Positions 40,616 through 48,246 of a stretch of DNA of 64,000 bases are shown piece after piece. The notes beneath the pieces were generated by a model. That model was not told the origin of the DNA, searched no databases, and saw only the letters and a program-made list of their open reading frames with translations. Source of the stretch: Hyphomicrobium_A sp964493785. GTDB taxonomy: Bacteria > Pseudomonadota > Alphaproteobacteria > Rhizobiales > Hyphomicrobiaceae. Each line of letters begins with the position of its first letter. The first letter of the stretch is position 1. The stretch spans positions 124,001 to 188,000 of the forward strand of contig CAZBPM010000004.1 of assembly GCA_964493785.1 (NCBI GenBank). Reading direction: 5' to 3'. The translations under genes were made by a program, and so were the position numbers.

Positions 40616-41530
40616 TCAGCGGCGGTCACGGTTTGAGGCAGAGATCTCCTCGCGCACTTGGGCATAGCTCAGCACCGAGAAGAGAATGGTCCCACCGAAG
40701 ATGTTGCCGGCGAGGGTCGGGAGAAAGAACCGAAACGCGGCATCCCAGATCGAGATGGTGCCCGTCAGCACGCCATATATCGCCTCGGCCGACCCGGCGA
40801 CGATGTGCGTGAAGCCAAATAAAGCGATGAGGTAGGTCAGGAGGCCGATGATGAAAAAGTGAAGGTCTTCGGTCGATGCCAGAATCCAAACCAGGGCAGC
40901 GATGATCCAGCCAGCGCCGATGCCCTTGGTGAACATCTCGATAGGCGAGTTCAGCATTAGCGTCATGACGACATGGCGCAACTCGCCAGTGACGACAGGT
41001 CCGAAGATTGGCAGAGTCGCAATAGCCAGGGCGAACACGAAGCAGCCGACAAGATTCGCGGCCAAGACGATTGCCCAGAGGCGCATCATCGAGACAAACC
41101 AGTCGAGCTTGCGACGTGAGATCACCGGCAGGACGGCGGTCAGGACATTCTCGGTGAAGAGTTGCTGGCGGCCCAAAATGACGATGAGGAAGCCGACGGC
41201 GTATCCGAGCTTGGCAACGATGGGTCGCCATTCCGATGCGGGCAGGTGGGCGGCAAGTGCGGCCTCGGTGAGGAACGAGAAGCCTATCGATATTCCTGCA
41301 GCGACACCTGACCACCAGAGCGCCGAGAACGGTCGCACCAGCTCGGCTTCTCCTTCGGTTCGGACAATCTCGTAGACGACGGCGGCGCGCGGCCGGCGCG
41401 CTTCCTTGACATGCTTGACCTCGTCACGGCTGAGGCCGTCTCCCGGCTTGGAATCGGTAGGGGATGGAGGCTTTTTTGCCGTCACTTGGATCACCACATT
41501 TGTTGGGGTAACGATTGCCCTGAGAATCAC
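40616..41530 (-). CDS. formate/nitrite transporter family protein
   Basis: This 304-residue membrane protein has a charged cytoplasmic N-terminus of about 65 residues and six hydrophobic helices with the FNT pattern, for example FSALWWSGVAAGISIGFSF, GRQQLFTENVLTAVLPV, NLVGCFVFALAIA and LPTLAGNIFGGTIL. FNT channels pass formate, nitrite or hydrosulfide. In a methylotroph, formate is an obvious candidate, but the long N-terminus places it in a less studied subgroup. The precise start is uncertain. Confidence 0.85.
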   Translation of the reverse strand: MILRAIVTPTNVVIQVTAKKPPSPTDSKPGDGLSRDEVKHVKEARRPRAAVVYEIVRTEGEAELVRPFSALWWSGVAAGISIGFSFLTEAALAAHLPASEWRPIVAKLGYAVGFLIVILGRQQLFTENVLTAVLPVISRRKLDWFVSMMRLWAIVLAANLVGCFVFALAIATLPIFGPVVTGELRHVVMTLMLNSPIEMFTKGIGAGWIIAALVWILASTEDLHFFIIGLLTYLIALFGFTHIVAGSAEAIYGVLTGTISIWDAAFRFFLPTLAGNIFGGTILFSVLSYAQVREEISASNRDRR

Positions 41531-41592
41531 AACGGGTCCGCGCCGCTATCGGGATAGCTTATCGCCGGGCCCGCGCAAATGAGAGGTGGCCC

Positions 41593-41898
41593 ATGGCGGA
41601 ACCAGTGAAGGTTTCCATCCCCCATTCCCTGGGGAAGGCTGAAGCGATGCGGCGGCTGGAATCGGGCCTGAAAGGAATCCCGACGAACAGCGTGCTAGCG
41701 CTGGAGCAGCAGCCGTGGATCGATAACAAGTTGCCATTCGTCGTTCGGGCGCTGGGGCAGTCGATTCCAGGCTCGATGCAGGTCGATGACGACGCGGTGC
41801 GGATTGAGGTGATGTTGCCGGCACTGCTCAGGAAACTCTGGGAGCCGCTTAAGGATCAACTGCTCGGCCGCGCGAAAGTGCTGCTGGAAAAGAAGTAG
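41593..41898 (+). CDS. polyhydroxyalkanoic acid system family protein
   Basis: This 101-residue protein has the pattern of the PHA-granule-region family: VSIPHSLGKAEAMRRLESG, FVVRALGQSIPGSMQVDDD, VRIEVMLPALLRKLW. The family is named for its location near PHA genes in some bacteria; no PHA gene is visible here. Function unknown. It converges with the FecR gene, 6 bp away. Confidence 0.75.
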   Translation: MAEPVKVSIPHSLGKAEAMRRLESGLKGIPTNSVLALEQQPWIDNKLPFVVRALGQSIPGSMQVDDDAVRIEVMLPALLRKLWEPLKDQLLGRAKVLLEKK

Positions 41899-41904
41899 TG
41901 GGCC

Positions 41905-42930
41905 TCAGCGGGTGCCCCCGCCACCATATCCGCCCGAGCCGCCGCCGTATCCGCCCATGTTGCCGCTCGGGCGACCTCCTCCGCCGTAGCCGCCCGGCCG
42001 ACCACCAAAACCTCCGCCGTTGATGATGATGTCCATACCGCGCGCGCCGCCGCCGTAGTCGTCATCGGGTTCGTACGCCGGGCGCTTCTTGCGTGGTGGT
42101 TCGTAGTCGTTGGTCGCCTGCCGCTTCTTGACCTTCTTTTTCGGCTTGTCGTCGTCGTCGGCCTTGATGGTTTTCCTCGGCTTGGCGCCGTTCTCGCACG
42201 CCTTGCGCTCGGCCGGCGGGAACGAAGCATCAATGATGCCGTCGCGCGAGGTGGTGGGCAGCGGCTCGATCTGCGGAACGTTTGCAACGAATGGGAAGGC
42301 GATGTCGAAATCGGCCGCATCGCGGTCGGGCAGATCCTGCCAGTTGAGCGGATCGCTGACGTTCTTGTCGCTGTCAATGCGGATGATCTGACCCGGTCGG
42401 TCGAGGACGCGGCAGGTCTTCTTCTCGGAGGTTACCTCGATGGCGCCCTCGTGCAGGAGAAGCCAGGAGCTTTTATCGGGCAGAACGTAGACGTCGAATA
42501 TCGTGCCGCGAACGGTGATCGAGGCGTTCGGGGTGCGGATCTCGTAGCTCTTCTTGGAAGCAACGCCGGTGATGAAGCGGAACGCGCCGGTGGTGAGGTC
42601 GAGGATGATTGAGCCGGATTTCTTGTCGCTGTCGTAGACGAACTTGTCCAGAACCATGCGCGCGCCCGGGCCGAGAGCCAGTTTGGTGTCGTCGTTAAGG
42701 CGAAACTCGCCGCGGCCGTCGTTGCTGACCTCGATGACCTCTTGCTGGCGAACGACGTCCCCGACCTCCAGCTCGCGCTCCTCCTGGTCAAAGTCGGCCT
42801 TGACGAGACTGACGATGGTGCGCGCGTCGCCGATCTCGGCGCCGGGGCCAGCCAAGACCGCAGCCGGTGCGAATATCAACGCTCCGAGCACCAAGGCTCG
42901 CCAAGCGACGCGCTGCGGCACAACCGCCAT
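41905..42930 (-). CDS. FecR-domain exported protein with glycine-rich tail
   Basis: This 341-residue protein has a signal peptide ending PAAVLAG. A FecR domain follows: GDVVRQQEVIEVSNDGRGEF, TKLALGPGARMVLDKFVYD, FRFITGVASKKSYEIRTPN, ITVRGTIFDVYV and LHEGAIEV. A basic linker (KTIKADDDDKPKKKVKKRQ) leads into a Gly/Tyr-rich C-terminus with repeated GGYGGG units. No FecI-type sigma factor or FecA receptor is adjacent, so it is probably a stand-alone structural or envelope FecR protein. ATG 42930 has a GGAGAA ribosome binding site. Confidence 0.8.
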   Translation of the reverse strand: MAVVPQRVAWRALVLGALIFAPAAVLAGPGAEIGDARTIVSLVKADFDQEERELEVGDVVRQQEVIEVSNDGRGEFRLNDDTKLALGPGARMVLDKFVYDSDKKSGSIILDLTTGAFRFITGVASKKSYEIRTPNASITVRGTIFDVYVLPDKSSWLLLHEGAIEVTSEKKTCRVLDRPGQIIRIDSDKNVSDPLNWQDLPDRDAADFDIAFPFVANVPQIEPLPTTSRDGIIDASFPPAERKACENGAKPRKTIKADDDDKPKKKVKKRQATNDYEPPRKKRPAYEPDDDYGGGARGMDIIINGGGFGGRPGGYGGGGRPSGNMGGYGGGSGGYGGGGTR

Positions 42931-43124
42931 TGCAGTTCTCCATCGACAGACGCGCATGCTAGCCCAGGGGTTGAAATCATCCAACAATTCCCGGCAACGT
43001 GGCTTTTGATGGTGTCGCGGGGATGGCGCGGCTCGGTAGCAGCCTGGACGTCAGGGAATGTTGACACAGGACGGAACCGGTCCAAGCAGTGGCGGGTTAG
43101 AACCGTCGTTCACCGGGATCACAC

Positions 43125-43349
43125 ATGCCACGCTATTACTTTCATGTCCGATCGACCTCCGGCCTAGAAATGGACCGACTTGGCGTCGAGTTCAAAACCA
43201 TCGACGACGCCATAGCTGACGCGCGCAAGGCCGGGGCCGAGATGCTGCTGGATCAGGCGGTCGAGGAAGTGCGGGCTAAATCTCAGGCGGTCTTCGAGAT
43301 TACCGATGCTGCCGGGGAGGTTATCGCCCGGGTTCCCTTCAGCGGATAA
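43125..43349 (+). CDS. DUF6894 family small protein
   Basis: This 74-residue protein has the pattern of a small family common in Rhizobiales: MPRYYFHVRS, D-x-x-G-x-EF, then DAIADARKAGAEML and IARVPFSG. Function unknown. A strong terminator follows 92 bp after the stop. Confidence 0.8.
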   Translation: MPRYYFHVRSTSGLEMDRLGVEFKTIDDAIADARKAGAEMLLDQAVEEVRAKSQAVFEITDAAGEVIARVPFSG

Positions 43350-43441
43350 TGGTTCCCGGCGCATTCCATTGGATCAGCCGGTAGATGCCCTCGGTAATAT
43401 GGCGGCTTGGGCAGCATCGATGCCTGGGCCGCCTCCACGTT

Positions 43442-43472
43442 CAAGGGCCGCGCGAGCGGCCCTTGGCTTTTT
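43442..43472 (+). terminator. rho-independent terminator
   Basis: A perfect 10-bp stem (CAAGGGCCGC / GCGGCCCTTG) closed by a GCGA tetraloop is followed by GCTTTTT. It serves the DUF6894 gene and lies 17 bp from the end of the convergent EAL gene. Confidence 0.9.
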
Positions 43473-43488
43473 GGGACGGCTTAGGCTG

Positions 43489-44259
43489 TTAAGCCGCGTC
43501 GCTGCCGCGGTCGGCCGACAAGACGGCGTCGAAGTCGACGGGTGGCAAAGCTTCGAAGGCCGGGGCAGCAAATAGGTAGCCTTGCATCAGGCGTATGCCG
43601 AGGTGACGCAACACGACGGCTTCGCTTTTGCGCTCGACGCCTTCGGCGACAATTTTGATGCCGAGCAGACTGCCGATCGCTGCAATCGCACCGACAATGG
43701 CCTGGCGTGCGCGGTCGCTGGCGATGTTGCGAACCAGCGCCATGTCGATCTTGATGATATCGGGCTGGAAGTCGGCCAGAAGGTTCAACCCCGCGAACCC
43801 GGCGCCGAAGTCGTCGATCGCCGTCTTTAGTCCCTGACTTCTGTAAGTCGCGAAGATGCGCTTCAGATAGTCCGGGTCAGCGACGTGCTCGCCTTCGACC
43901 GTCTCGAAAATGATGTTTTCGACGGGGAAGCCGGTTCGACGTGCGGCCTCGAGGGAGGTCTGCAGGCAGCGGGACGGCTCATAGATGGCGCCCGGCATGA
44001 AGTTGATGCTGAGCATGGTCTGCATGCCGAGCTCGGCAGCGAGCTCGATGGCGCGGACACGGCATCTTTGGTCGAATGCGTACCGGTTTTCGTCAGTGAC
44101 GCGCGACAGGACGGCGCCAGCTGAGCTGCCGTCGATGCCACGAACGAGCGCCTCATAAGCGAATACGCTTCTCTCCTCGATATCGACGATGGGCTGGAAA
44201 GCCATCGAGACGTCGAAGTCGAGGGTGGTCTTGCAACCTTGGCAACGGGGATTGGACAT
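43489..44259 (-). CDS. EAL-domain cyclic-di-GMP phosphodiesterase
   Basis: This 256-residue protein consists almost only of an EAL domain. The signature is EALVRG. The further catalytic residues are present: Asn in SINFMPGA, Glu in FETVEGE, the Asp pair in IDDFGAGFAG, Lys in IIKIDMALVR and Glu in VAEGVE. It should therefore hydrolyse c-di-GMP. A short N-terminus with CQGC may bind a metal with other Cys, but only two are seen. No sensor or membrane segment is visible, so its input is unknown. A surface-to-motile or budding transition is a possible target. Confidence 0.85.
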   Translation of the reverse strand: MSNPRCQGCKTTLDFDVSMAFQPIVDIEERSVFAYEALVRGIDGSSAGAVLSRVTDENRYAFDQRCRVRAIELAAELGMQTMLSINFMPGAIYEPSRCLQTSLEAARRTGFPVENIIFETVEGEHVADPDYLKRIFATYRSQGLKTAIDDFGAGFAGLNLLADFQPDIIKIDMALVRNIASDRARQAIVGAIAAIGSLLGIKIVAEGVERKSEAVVLRHLGIRLMQGYLFAAPAFEALPPVDFDAVLSADRGSDAA

Positions 44260-44331
44260 GGTCAACGCGGAGTTACTTTTCACTCGCAACCTACCGGGCA
44301 AATCTTACCGAGTGGTTTGCGGCTCGCCCGG

Positions 44332-44895
44332 TTAGCGCTTGGGGACGAGCGGGGAGCGGATCTCGATCTGGACAATGTCGCCGACGAGGAAGCCGTAAGC
44401 GGTCATGTCGAAATCGCTGCGGCGGATGCGCGTGGTGGCGCGCATCTGACGAACGCCGGAGCTGTCGGGTGGCTGCAACTCGACGTGCAGGGTGATCGGT
44501 CGGGTGATGCCGCGGACGGTCATGTCGCCGGTGAGGTCGTAACTGCTGGTGGACTTGCCGCGGATGCTGCGGCTCTTGAAATGCATGCTCGGGTACTTGG
44601 CCACGGAGAAAAAGTCGGGCCCGCGCAACTCGCCTTCGGAGACTGGATTGCTCGCCTTCAAGGTGCGTGTGTCGATGACGACGTCGACGCTGCCCTTCTG
44701 CGGGTCGGCATCGTTGACGTCGGCGGTCCCGCGGACGCCGGTGAAGCGGCCCTGGCCGTTCGAGAGGGGGAGGCTGTAGGCGAATCGCACGTCGGCGCGG
44801 CCAGTATCGAAGACGAAGGGCGCGGCGTGGAGCGGACCGACCGCCAGGACGGTGAAGAACAGGGCTGTGGCCAGCGTGCGAAACCGCATGGACAT
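44332..44895 (-). CDS. YceI family periplasmic lipid-binding protein
   Basis: This 187-residue protein has a signal peptide ending GPLHA. The YceI lipocalin-like barrel shows FDTGRADVRFAYSLP, VDVVIDTRTLKASNPV, FFSVAKYPSMHFKS, YDLTGDMTVRGITRPI and RIRRSDFDMTAYG. Members bind polyisoprenoids such as quinones. ATG 44895 follows GGGGAAG; the reading frame continues far upstream but without a signal peptide. It is divergent from a small exported protein. Confidence 0.87.
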   Translation of the reverse strand: MSMRFRTLATALFFTVLAVGPLHAAPFVFDTGRADVRFAYSLPLSNGQGRFTGVRGTADVNDADPQKGSVDVVIDTRTLKASNPVSEGELRGPDFFSVAKYPSMHFKSRSIRGKSTSSYDLTGDMTVRGITRPITLHVELQPPDSSGVRQMRATTRIRRSDFDMTAYGFLVGDIVQIEIRSPLVPKR

Positions 44896-44989
44896 GCAAC
44901 TTCCCCTGTGAATACTGCTAGAGCTGCTGGGAGTGGCACCATAGCTCTTTGGCGCCAGCGTGGCCTTGACGACACACAAGTCAGGTAAA

Positions 44990-45008
44990 CGGGTAGACCC
45001 CCTACCCG
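44990..45008. promoter_or_regulatory. inverted repeat in the yceI divergent region
   Basis: CGGGTAG (44990-44996) and CTACCCG (45002-45008) flank five bases. It lies between the YceI gene and the divergent exported-protein gene, and may be an operator. Confidence 0.35.
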
Positions 45009-45072
45009 GGCCATGCGCATGCCCAATATTGATTGCAAAGTTAGAGCGTTGATTTGCTGGAGGGCACCGATA

Positions 45073-45411
45073 ATGCGACTTGCACCGACCTTCGCCGCCG
45101 CGCTGCTGGCAGTAACCACGCTGGCATCGTCTGCGCTGGCGTTTGACGTGCAAAATGGCGGAAGTTTCTCGGGCGGCGGCGGGGCCAATCTGGCGCCGGA
45201 TGTCGCTACGCCTGGCGTTAGCATCGACACCGACCTCAGGGCGCAGCTCGGGCTGGCCGAGGAGAAGACGAAATCCTCGCCGCTTACCTCGTCGGGGGGC
45301 ATGTCGTTCAGCGGGGGCGTGTTCAGCGGTAACCGCAACCTCAACACGACGACAATGGGCTACGACGAGAGCCCCTGGGTGGCTCCGCGCCGTCCTGCCG
45401 GTCGCGACTGA
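45073..45411 (+). CDS. small exported protein of unknown function
   Basis: This 112-residue protein has a signal peptide (MRLAPTFAAALLAV to SALA). The mature part is rich in Gly, Ser, Asn and Thr (SFSGGGGANL, SGGMSFSGGVFSGNRN). It has no Cys and resembles no family I know. ATG 45073 has a GGAGGGC ribosome binding site. A clear terminator follows, so it is its own transcription unit. Confidence 0.65.
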   Translation: MRLAPTFAAALLAVTTLASSALAFDVQNGGSFSGGGGANLAPDVATPGVSIDTDLRAQLGLAEEKTKSSPLTSSGGMSFSGGVFSGNRNLNTTTMGYDESPWVAPRRPAGRD

Positions 45412-45440
45412 GCCCCGGTATCGCATCACCAAATTCAAGC

Positions 45441-45472
45441 AATGGCCTCGGTCTGTGACCGGGGCCATTTTG
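45441..45472 (+). terminator. rho-independent terminator
   Basis: A 12-bp stem (AATGGCCTCGGT / ACCGGGGCCATT, one G-T pair) with a CTGTG loop is followed by TT. It ends the small exported-protein gene. Confidence 0.85.
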
Positions 45473-45575
45473 CATTTCGGCCCATTGCTGATGCTGGACG
45501 AATGCCGGCATCTGACTTGTTCACCGCGTTCGGCGACTATGGGTCGTTCGGATCACGGCGGGAGATGCAACCTAC

Positions 45576-47069
45576 ATGACGGCGGCGTCGGAGGTTCCAG
45601 CGGGCGGCTTTGTGCGGGCGCGGCTCGAGGCGGCGCTGCTGAGCCCCATCCGGGCGTTTCGGCTGCGTTACCTGCCGCTGCTGATGGTCTATTTCGCCTA
45701 CGGAGCGCTGGGCCTCATCGCCGTGGCGGAGAGCTTCTGGGTGAAGAAGGCGCTTACGCTCAGCCCAGCGGAGCTTGCTGCACTCAATGTGTGGATCACC
45801 CTGCCGTGGACGGTGAAGATGGTGTTCGGCGAGCTGGTCGACAGCGTGCCGATCCTCGGTTCACAGCGGCGAGTCTACGTATTCGTCGGCGCGGCTTTCA
45901 TCGCCGCGGGCATGGTCCTGCTAGCGGGCGCCGCAGGAGGATGGCTGACCTTCGCCAGTCCGGAGAACATCTACCGGCTCGGCGCATTTATCAGCGTGCT
46001 GGGCGTTGTCATCCAGGATGTCGTCGCCGATGCGATGAGCACCGAGGTCGTCGATCGCGAAAACCCGGACGGTACGCCGCGAGACAGGGAAGAGGTGGAT
46101 CGTGAACTCGGCATGGTGCAGGTGCTGGGTCGCCTGGCATTGTCGTTCGGCATGTTCTGCGTGGCGGGGCTCGCGGGTTGGATCGCCAGCGTCTACAGCT
46201 ACGAGACGGTGTTCCTCGCCGGGCTGGTCATTCCGATCATATCCGTCAGCGGCGCGCTGCTCATCAGCCTGCGTCCGGTGGAGCGGCGCGCGATCGACTG
46301 GCGCATTCTCGGCGGCGGCATCGTGTTCGGCATCTTCGTCGTAGGGCTCGCCGGTGCGGACGTGCCGTTCAACCAGGAGATCGTGTTCATCGTATCGATG
46401 GCGGTGATCTGCGGGATGCTGTGGCGTGTCGTGCGCCAGCTCGAGCCGGCGACGCAGAAGATCATTTTCTATGCGGCGCTGATCATTTTCATCTATCGCG
46501 CGATGCCGCTTGCGGGGCAGGGCTACACCTGGTTCGTGATCGACGTTCTGGGTTTCGACGAAGCGTTCCAGGGTACGCTGGCCCAGATCGGCGCAGCGCT
46601 GGCGCTGATGGGCATGTGGTTCTTCTCCGATGCCATCACGCGGCGGCCAGTGGCACAGGTGCTGCTGTGGTTGACGGTGATCACGACGGTGCTATCGCTG
46701 CCGGCATTCGGCCTGACGCTGGGGCTCGCCAACTGGACGGAGCAGGTGTTCGGCTTCGGGGCGCGGACGATTGCAATCATCGACGCGGCAACGACGTCAC
46801 CTTTCGCGCAACTCAGCATGATCCCGCTTTTGACGCTGATCGCGATATATGCGCCGGCCGGTCATCGGGCGACGTGGTTCGCGCTCATGGCGTCGCTGAT
46901 GAACCTCGCGCTCGTCGCAGGGGCTCTGCAAACGAAGTATTTGAACGAAATTTTTGTAGTCAGCCGGGGCCAGTATGAGAATGTGCCTGTGATCGTCGGT
47001 ATCTGCCTCGTGATGGGCTTCGTCATTCCCATCGTGGCCATTCTAACGATCGGGCGTCGCCTGCGGTGA
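45576..47069 (+). CDS. MFS-type transporter (possibly BT1/folate-biopterin-like)
   Basis: This 497-residue membrane protein has about 12 hydrophobic segments. The region YFAYGALGLIAVAESFWVKK with LPWTVKMVFGELVDSVPI resembles BT1-type carriers (folate-biopterin transporter family). The helix FISVLGVVIQDVVADAMSTE has the Asp-rich pattern of that group. A central loop carries many charged residues. The substrate is unknown. It stands alone, between the terminator at 45472 and the host-attachment-like gene. Confidence 0.7.
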   Translation: MTAASEVPAGGFVRARLEAALLSPIRAFRLRYLPLLMVYFAYGALGLIAVAESFWVKKALTLSPAELAALNVWITLPWTVKMVFGELVDSVPILGSQRRVYVFVGAAFIAAGMVLLAGAAGGWLTFASPENIYRLGAFISVLGVVIQDVVADAMSTEVVDRENPDGTPRDREEVDRELGMVQVLGRLALSFGMFCVAGLAGWIASVYSYETVFLAGLVIPIISVSGALLISLRPVERRAIDWRILGGGIVFGIFVVGLAGADVPFNQEIVFIVSMAVICGMLWRVVRQLEPATQKIIFYAALIIFIYRAMPLAGQGYTWFVIDVLGFDEAFQGTLAQIGAALALMGMWFFSDAITRRPVAQVLLWLTVITTVLSLPAFGLTLGLANWTEQVFGFGARTIAIIDAATTSPFAQLSMIPLLTLIAIYAPAGHRATWFALMASLMNLALVAGALQTKYLNEIFVVSRGQYENVPVIVGICLVMGFVIPIVAILTIGRRLR

Positions 47070-47181
47070 GCGGCCATCAAATGGTGGGCGTTGATGGCCG
47101 TCAATGTCCTGGTGAGGGTTTCCCGCTGACAGTGGCAACTGCGCGGCTGCCGGCCAGCGCAAAAACGGGAGAGACGAAATC

Positions 47182-47631
47182 ATGAAGCCGACAACGACGT
47201 GGATCTTGATTGCGGACGGCGCGCACGCGCGCCTGTTCGTCAATCGCGGGCCGGGCAGGGGAATCGAGGCGGTCGAGGGCGGCGTGATCAACGGCGATCA
47301 TCGGCCGGATCATGAGCTGGTGCGCGATAGCCTCGGCCGCTCGTTCGAGTCCGTGGGTGATACCCGGCACGCGATCACGCCAAAGACCGATCCCCATCGC
47401 GAGCTGAAGCGGGACTTTGCCAAGCACCTCGCCGAAATCCTGGACCAGCGCTATGCGGAGAAGGCGTTCGACCGGCTGGTGATCGTGGCGCCGCCAACGG
47501 CCCTTGGCGATCTTCGCGCGGCGTTGACGCCGCAGGTCAGGCCGCACGTGTATGCCGAGTTGGACAAGGACCTCGTGAAGACGCCGACCGCGGAACTAGC
47601 GCAGCACCTCGGGGCGGTTATAGCGGTCTAG
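47182..47631 (+). CDS. host attachment family protein
   Basis: This 149-residue protein has the pattern of the host-attachment family: WILIADGAHARLFVNRG, SFESVGDTRHAITPKTDPH, FAKHLAEILD, RLVIVAPPTALGDLRAAL and ELDKDLVKTP. The name comes from a plant-associated bacterium. The fold resembles release-factor eRF1 domains, and the true role is unclear. The ribosome binding site is GGGAGAG. Confidence 0.82.
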   Translation: MKPTTTWILIADGAHARLFVNRGPGRGIEAVEGGVINGDHRPDHELVRDSLGRSFESVGDTRHAITPKTDPHRELKRDFAKHLAEILDQRYAEKAFDRLVIVAPPTALGDLRAALTPQVRPHVYAELDKDLVKTPTAELAQHLGAVIAV

Positions 47632-47752
47632 TTTTGCTCCTGCGGCATGCGGCGCCGCAGCATTAGGAAGCGTCTCACGACGGGCCGGATCGTGCCGACC
47701 TGTTGTGGGATTACGCTTGAGTGGTGAGCATAACGCCGCTACGTTCGCGGCC

Positions 47753-48115
47753 ATGGGACAGGGGTTGCGTAAGTATCGCGTTGTTGGGGCGGCGTTCGCG
47801 CTGCTCGGCGTCGCGCTTTATGCGCTTCTGCTCCCCGGGCATCTCGCCTCGCAGTTCAGCGCACAGCTTCATCGCGGAGATGTCGTTGCCGGCGTGATCT
47901 GCGCCACCGACGACTCCTCGCCGGCGATGCCCGCGACGAGCTGCCCGATCTGCAAGGGGCTTGCTGCCTTCCATCTGGCGCTAACGCCGCCCGACGCTAT
48001 CGCTCTGCCGGTCATGCCGCATGCGGCGCCGGTGATGGCATCCCTCCGGGACCACGTCGCGTCGATCGCGCCCGTGCGCCCGAGCAGCCGAGGACCACCA
48101 CTTCCCATCGCCTGA
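47753..48115 (+). CDS. DUF2946 family membrane-anchored protein
   Basis: This protein of about 120 residues has an N-terminal membrane helix (AFALLGVALYALLLPGHLAS) and the CPICKG motif followed by His, a possible metal site. The C-terminus includes HAAPV and RPSSRGPP. DUF2946 genes often stand next to TonB-dependent receptors and copper-related genes; here a receptor and a copper-chaperone fusion follow. GTG 47705 is an alternative start. Confidence 0.7.
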   Translation: MGQGLRKYRVVGAAFALLGVALYALLLPGHLASQFSAQLHRGDVVAGVICATDDSSPAMPATSCPICKGLAAFHLALTPPDAIALPVMPHAAPVMASLRDHVASIAPVRPSSRGPPLPIA

Positions 48116-48246
48116 CGGCGGCTTTCCGTCTGCGCCTGCCGCGTTGTTCGCAGGTAGCCGGAGCCGCTGAGCACTCGCGTATCAGTCATGTCGCGCGCCA
48201 GTACGGGCGTGCCGGTGTTCCCGCGTAGCGTTTGGGAGTTGTAAAA

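Noticed and set aside
44896..45468. N-terminal extension of the YceI protein
   Set aside because: The frame stays open upstream, but the true start at 44895 has a good ribosome binding site and a signal peptide, and the extension has no similarity to the family.
48116..48246. Riboswitch (for example cobalamin) before the TonB-dependent receptor
   Set aside because: The 131-bp leader is too short and shows no B12-box-like sequence that I can recognise.
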